A stretch of DNA of 7,918 nt from Candidatus Nomurabacteria bacterium (GTDB taxonomy: Bacteria > Patescibacteriota > Minisyncoccia > Phycocordibacterales > UBA9973): the NCBI GenBank assembly GCA_027327845.1, contig DAHVYC010000023.1, positions 1-7,918 of the forward strand, in the 5' to 3' direction. This document shows positions 5,052-7,918 of the stretch, one piece after another. The position numbers were made by a program, and so were the translations under genes. The notes beneath the pieces were generated by a model. The model worked only from the letters and a program-made list of their open reading frames with translations. It was not told the origin of the DNA and ran no database searches. Every line of letters begins with the position of its first letter. The first letter of the stretch is position 1.

Positions 5052-5061
5052 AGCTTTTATT
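5022..5061 (-). promoter_or_regulatory. 13-bp inverted repeat enclosing the transglycosylase start codon
   Basis: AATAAAAGCTATG (5022-5034) and CATAGCTTTTATT (5049-5061) are perfect complements separated by 14 nt. One arm contains the ATG (5049-5051) and overlaps the -10 box. The other arm is in the signal-peptide codons 6-10. A transcript coming from bL25 could fold this stem and hide the start codon. A transcript starting at the ATG would lack most of one arm. It could instead be a DNA operator. Confidence 0.6.
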
Positions 5062-5087
5062 ATAACCCGAGTAAAAAAAATTTAAAA
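5059..5087 (-). promoter_or_regulatory. Predicted leaderless promoter of the transglycosylase gene
   Basis: A perfect TATAAT (5059-5064, minus strand) ends 7 nt before the ATG, so transcription would begin at or next to the start codon. At 17 bp spacing the -35 is only TTTTAA (5082-5087), a weak match. The spacing is the same as at the bL25 and FAD-enzyme genes. The rest of the 64-bp gap after bL25 is AT-rich with no clear terminator. Confidence 0.55.
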
Positions 5088-5115
5088 ATTAAAATGTCTA
5101 TTTTCCAAAATACTG

Positions 5116-5781
5116 TTATTTCTTCTCTTCTTCTGCTTTCTCTCCCGCCTCTGCCACTTCTGCGCCTTCTTCCTCTTTCTTTCCTTTCTTTTCTACCTCT
5201 ATAGATGACAAATCTACCGGGACTTCTTCTTTTTCTTCCACTTGTAGAACGATCGAAGCCACTACATCATGTTCGTTTGCTACCGCAGAAACTCCAGCCG
5301 GCAATTTGATATCCGAAATAAATATCTGATCATCAGCAGTTTCAAGTTTCGATAAATCTACTTCCAAGCCGTGCGGTAAGTCTTTCGGAAGAGCCTCTAT
5401 TTCAAGCTCATGAAGTACTTTCACAAGGTTGCCTAAGCCATTTTTAACCGCATTAGATATGCCAGTGAATTCAAGCGGCACTTTTACTCGTATCTTCTTA
5501 TTCATATCTATCACTAGAAAATCAACATGGATCGGCTCACCGGTGACAGGATGAGTCTGAACTTCGTGTATAAGCACGTCAACATTCTTCCCCCCTAGAG
5601 CTATTTTTACCGTAGAAGATTCTCCAGCCTCTTTCCAAACTTTCTTAAAATTGATAGAAGGAATGGAAATGGGTGTAGTTGTACTTCCTGCGCCGTAAAA
5701 AACCGCAGGTATCTCCCCTTTATTTCTTAGGGAATCAGCGTCGGCTTCTTCTTCTCTTTTTCTAGCTTCAATTGTAAACAT
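5116..5781 (-). CDS. rplY: Ribosomal protein bL25, CTC/TL5 two-domain form
   Basis: This 221-residue protein binds 5S rRNA in the large ribosomal subunit. The N-terminal bL25 barrel (1-93) has the expected A-R-K-R, L-R-N-K-G-E-I-P-A-V-F-Y-G (18-30) and H-P-V-T-G-E-P-I-H-V-D-F (77-88). The second beta domain of the CTC/TL5 type follows (about 94-182, ending H-D-V-V-A-S-I). A strongly acidic and basic Glu/Lys tail (182-221) completes it. I choose the ATG at 5779-5781 because it gives the family N-terminus M-F-T-I-E-A and lies 7 nt after an excellent promoter; another ATG three codons upstream falls between the -10 and this start. A longer in-frame N-terminus would be a hydrophobic stretch unlike any bL25 and would run through the promoter. 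It follows the FAD enzyme after 111 bp. Confidence 0.94.
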   Translation of the reverse strand: MFTIEARKREEEADADSLRNKGEIPAVFYGAGSTTTPISIPSINFKKVWKEAGESSTVKIALGGKNVDVLIHEVQTHPVTGEPIHVDFLVIDMNKKIRVKVPLEFTGISNAVKNGLGNLVKVLHELEIEALPKDLPHGLEVDLSKLETADDQIFISDIKLPAGVSAVANEHDVVASIVLQVEEKEEVPVDLSSIEVEKKGKKEEEGAEVAEAGEKAEEEKK

Positions 5782-5788
5782 AGTGTGC

Positions 5789-5817
5789 ATTCTACCCGAA
5801 CACTTATAAAAAGTCAA
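5789..5817 (-). promoter_or_regulatory. Strong sigma-70-type promoter of bL25, predicted leaderless
   Basis: TTGACT (5812-5817), a 17-bp spacer and TAGAAT (5789-5794) each match the consensus hexamers at five of six positions. The -10 ends 7 nt before the chosen ATG, so the mRNA would start at the A of ATG. A second TATAAT at 5827-5832 (minus strand) may be an alternative promoter further upstream, but it lacks a -35. Confidence 0.78.
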
Positions 5818-5842
5818 CGAAAAAATATTATAAGTGTACGGG
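5795..5842 (-). promoter_or_regulatory. 15-bp inverted repeat around the bL25 -35 box
   Basis: CCCGAACACTTATAA (5795-5809) and TTATAAGTGTACGGG (5828-5842) are complementary at 14 of 15 positions, with 18 bp between them that hold the -35 hexamer. One arm fills most of the promoter spacer. The arm centres are 33 bp apart, about three helical turns, as expected for a two-site operator. No T-run follows the minus-strand stem, so a terminator for the FAD gene is less likely. No other gene-like feature is seen in this gap. Confidence 0.6.
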
Positions 5843-5892
5843 TATATATAAAAATAAATAAAAAGCAAACTAAATCTTTCCAAAAAAACAGA

Positions 5893-7605
5893 TTAAACCT
5901 TGTGATCTGTGTTATGTTCTTTGGCTATGTGTTTTATAAGGTATTCTTTTGTGCCGCCTCCGTCTTCCGAAACAACCTTCTTGCCTGGATTGAAAATATC
6001 TTTCGGATCGAATACTTTCTTGATTCTTTCAAAAATAGAAATGATGTCTTTCCCATACATCTTTTCTAGGTATGGCGTCCTGATAATGCCGTCATTGTGT
6101 TCCGCTGTTATAGATCCGTGGTATTTCAATACCAAGTCATAAACCGAGTCACTCAATTCCATTATTATTTTCGCCGTGTTCGGATCTGAAAAATCCATTA
6201 GAGGAATTATATGAAAGTTCCCATCTCCCGCGTGCCCGGCTATGGTGTAGACAAGCTTATATCTGCCCAAGATAGCATTGAGTTCAGGTATAAATTTTGG
6301 AAGGAATTCCGGCCTAACTATTATGTCATCTATGAATGGAGCAGTATGGAGTCCGGACACATGCTTGCGTAAAAGCGAGAAACTTTCTCTTCTGATATCC
6401 CAATACTTATTGGATTCTTCTTCTCCTTTGGTTATATGGACTTTCAATTTGAAATCTTTTATTTTCTCTTGAAGCAATTCGCATTTTTTCTCGACAGATT
6501 CTTCGTTCTCTCCGGCAAATTCTGCCAAAATTATGAGTTTCGGAAATCCTCCCGTTAGCGTCATTTTAAGCTCAGGTAGAAAACTCCACATGAATTTTAT
6601 CATTCCAAGAAAACCTTTATTCTTCAAAAAATCTTTAAAAAACTTTATGGCTAGTTTTATCGTCTTGTCATCATAACTTTCCAAAGTTTCTGGATTTAAC
6701 GTCAAAATTTCATCCACCAAACGCCCTAGTGGTGCAAGATCTTCCATGAAGACGACAACCAGTTTCGAATATTTAAAATTCGGCACAAGTTTAAGAGTTA
6801 TTTCCGTAGCTATGCCAAGTGTTCCCTGTGATCCGACCAAAAGCTTATTTAAATTAAAAATCCTCGAAGAATCGTCAAAAATATTCCATATATAATATCC
6901 AGCTGAATTTTTATGCACTTTCGGTTTTGCGTTTTTTATTTCTTCCTTATGCTCACTGTAAAGATCATAAATATTTTTATACAATTCTCCCTCAAAACTA
7001 TTTTCAGAAATTTTCTTCCTAAGCTCATTTTCTGAGAGAGGTTTTATCTCATACTGATTGCTATCGGAGAAAATCACTTTGCTTTCCAGGACATAATCCT
7101 CTGTTTTCCCGTATTTTAGAGTTCGTTCTCCCGCAGAATTGTTGCCAAACATACCTCCTATGGTATTCAAACTCTTCGAAGCGGTATAACAAGGCAAAAT
7201 AAGGCCTTTCTCAAGAGTTATTTTTTCGAAATCCCTATAAAACATGCCGGGCTCTACAGTGATAGTCCCTCCCTTGTCGTCGTTTCTGAAATAGATCAAC
7301 TTGTTCATATGCCTGGTAAAATCAAGTATCAGCGATTCGCCTATAGCCCCGCCTGACATATCCGTACCGGCGCATCTCGGCGTTATGGAAAGATATCTCC
7401 AATCTTTATTCATCACCGGATCTTTGTATTTGTCTTTATTATCCGATACCCATTTGACCAAATTTTTCACATCCTCCGCATCTTTCGGAAAAAGCACCAA
7501 CTTCGGCCTAAGCTCAAATATGCTGGCATCGCGGGAATATTTAGAAAGAGTTTTTTTACTATCTTCAATCTCTCCTTTAAAAAATTTTAATATTTCTTCT
7601 TTCAT
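5893..7605 (-). CDS. FAD-linked oxidase / 2-hydroxyacid dehydrogenase (GlcD/D-LDH/YdiJ-like)
   Basis: The 570-residue protein belongs to the FAD-PCMH (vanillyl-alcohol oxidase) superfamily. The FAD-binding domain (about 28-275) shows P-R-C-A-G-T-D-M-S-G-G-A (77-88), G-G-M-F-G-N-N-S-A-G-E (150-160) and V-G-S-Q-G-T-L-G-I (257-265). The C-terminal cap (about 280-541) carries H-A-G-D-G-N-F-H (458-465) and A-E-H-N-D-G (501-506), giving likely metal/substrate ligands H458, H465 and E502, and ends with the usual F-D-P-K-D-I-F-N-P-G-K. The wording S-I-T-A-E-H and R-T-P-Y-L-E-K-M-Y-G recalls the N-terminal half of YdiJ-type D-2-hydroxyglutarate/D-lactate dehydrogenases, without their Fe-S half. The substrate (lactate, glycolate, 2-hydroxyglutarate or other) and electron acceptor cannot be told. 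No Fe-S partner gene is adjacent. A hydrophilic tail of about 28 residues follows the family end. Confidence 0.86.
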   Translation of the reverse strand: MKEEILKFFKGEIEDSKKTLSKYSRDASIFELRPKLVLFPKDAEDVKNLVKWVSDNKDKYKDPVMNKDWRYLSITPRCAGTDMSGGAIGESLILDFTRHMNKLIYFRNDDKGGTITVEPGMFYRDFEKITLEKGLILPCYTASKSLNTIGGMFGNNSAGERTLKYGKTEDYVLESKVIFSDSNQYEIKPLSENELRKKISENSFEGELYKNIYDLYSEHKEEIKNAKPKVHKNSAGYYIWNIFDDSSRIFNLNKLLVGSQGTLGIATEITLKLVPNFKYSKLVVVFMEDLAPLGRLVDEILTLNPETLESYDDKTIKLAIKFFKDFLKNKGFLGMIKFMWSFLPELKMTLTGGFPKLIILAEFAGENEESVEKKCELLQEKIKDFKLKVHITKGEEESNKYWDIRRESFSLLRKHVSGLHTAPFIDDIIVRPEFLPKFIPELNAILGRYKLVYTIAGHAGDGNFHIIPLMDFSDPNTAKIIMELSDSVYDLVLKYHGSITAEHNDGIIRTPYLEKMYGKDIISIFERIKKVFDPKDIFNPGKKVVSEDGGGTKEYLIKHIAKEHNTDHKV

Positions 7606-7612
7606 TTATTTG

Positions 7613-7618
7613 ATTATA
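7613..7618 (-). promoter_or_regulatory. -10 box overlapping the zinc-ribbon stop, 7 nt before the FAD-enzyme ATG
   Basis: A perfect TATAAT on the minus strand overlaps the TAA stop of the upstream gene and ends 7 nt before the ATG of the FAD enzyme. No convincing -35 lies at 16-18 bp. With only 8 nt between stop and start, the two genes could also be co-transcribed. Confidence 0.45.
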
Positions 7619-7918
7619 ATATCTCTTCTTGATAGCATTTTTCACAATATGGTTTAAAACCTTCCGATGTTTTGTATGAAGAATCTATAGAATTTCCGCA
7701 TTTGTAGCAAAGTTCTTTAGATATTTTAAAATTGTTCAGAATTTTAAAACGATCAACCATGCGCTGGTACGGCGCATCTAGAGGAAGGGAAATCCCGTTA
7801 CGTTTATATATATCTACTTCTCTTTTTGTTATCCTGAAAGGCTTTAATGATACATCCCCTATTATAGCCAAATCACAAAGTTCATAACCTGCCTCCTTTA
7901 TATCATCCGGTAAATCGC
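7614..7918 (-). CDS. Zinc-ribbon protein of a CPR-type family, 3' part only
   Basis: The last 100 codons are present and the frame stays open to the window edge, so the gene begins outside; the in-frame TTG at 7869-7871 is internal. The visible part includes P-F-R-I-T-K-R-E-V-D-I-Y-K-R (near residues 27-40), then L-P-L-D-A-P-Y-Q-R-M-V-D-R-F, and a C-terminal ribbon C-Y-K-C, 17 residues, C-E-K-C. From memory, this order (F-R-I-T, then an I-P-x-P/H-P-D-x-R block, then a CxxC...YCEKC ribbon) is that of a protein family of unknown function repeated in many Parcubacteria. Here the middle motif has diverged and keeps no cysteines. It probably binds one zinc ion. The biochemical role is unknown. The stop lies 8 nt before the FAD enzyme start. 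Confidence 0.7.
   Translation of the reverse strand, partial: DLPDDIKEAGYELCDLAIIGDVSLKPFRITKREVDIYKRNGISLPLDAPYQRMVDRFKILNNFKISKELCYKCGNSIDSSYKTSEGFKPYCEKCYQEEIL

Noticed and set aside
5065..5110. Terminator after bL25
   Set aside because: The only stem is made of A·T pairs in AT-rich DNA before a T-run; with no G·C pairs it is not convincing.
5782..5883. N-terminal extension of bL25 to residue count 255
   Set aside because: It starts at TTG, encodes a hydrophobic stretch unlike any bL25, and runs through a strong promoter; M-F-T-I-E-A at 5781 is the family start.
5845..5892. Terminator after the FAD enzyme
   Set aside because: A 5-bp AATCT/AGATT stem with a long T-rich loop is too weak to call.
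1..7918. CRISPR array, transposase, phage or defence genes
   Set aside because: No spaced direct repeats and no such protein motifs were seen on either strand.

Overview
The window looks like part of a small, low-GC bacterial genome of the Candidate Phyla Radiation (Patescibacteria), most like a Parcubacteria-type lineage. The reasons are: every credible gene lies on the minus strand with short gaps; the proteins are compact; Shine-Dalgarno motifs are almost absent; and the incomplete gene at the right edge resembles, from memory, a zinc-ribbon family typical of CPR genomes. TGA is not read as a sense codon in any recognisable gene, and an RF1 gene is present, so the standard bacterial code 11 fits. 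The lineage call is an inference, because no 16S or other rRNA gene is present.

Reading in the direction of transcription (from 7918 down to 1), the order is: (1) the 3' end of a zinc-ribbon protein; (2) a 570-residue FAD-linked oxidase/dehydrogenase; (3) ribosomal protein bL25 of the long CTC type; (4) a secreted coiled-coil protein ending in a lytic transglycosylase domain; (5) ribosomal protein bL31; (6) a 102-bp imperfectly palindromic element with 21-bp perfect arms; (7) peptide chain release factor 1; (8) a single-RRM RNA-binding protein followed by an intrinsic terminator; (9) a promoter and tRNA-Ile(GAU); (10) the start of the ATP synthase operon, atpZ-like, atpB (a) and atpE (c), with the first bases of a probable atpF running off the left edge.

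Functionally this is mostly core machinery: translation (bL25, bL31, RF1, tRNA-Ile), RNA binding, cell-wall cleavage and the membrane part of F1Fo ATP synthase. The c subunit lacks the polar residues of sodium-binding rings, so proton coupling is expected.

The unusual content is in the gene junctions. Three genes (bL25, the transglycosylase and the FAD enzyme) have a TATAAT-like -10 box ending exactly 7 nt before ATG, which predicts leaderless mRNAs. For bL25 there is also a near-consensus -35 at 17 bp. The transglycosylase start codon sits in a 13-bp perfect inverted repeat that would fold only in read-through transcripts. The ATP-synthase mRNA starts one nucleotide after the tRNA-Ile 3' end, so tRNA processing would leave a nearly leaderless mRNA. 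atpE has hairpins on both sides, and the bL25 promoter has a 15-bp inverted repeat around its -35. I see no CRISPR array, transposase, phage gene or defence system. The best candidate for something undescribed is the 102-bp palindromic element between rpmE and prfA, together with the leaderless/structured start-site pattern.
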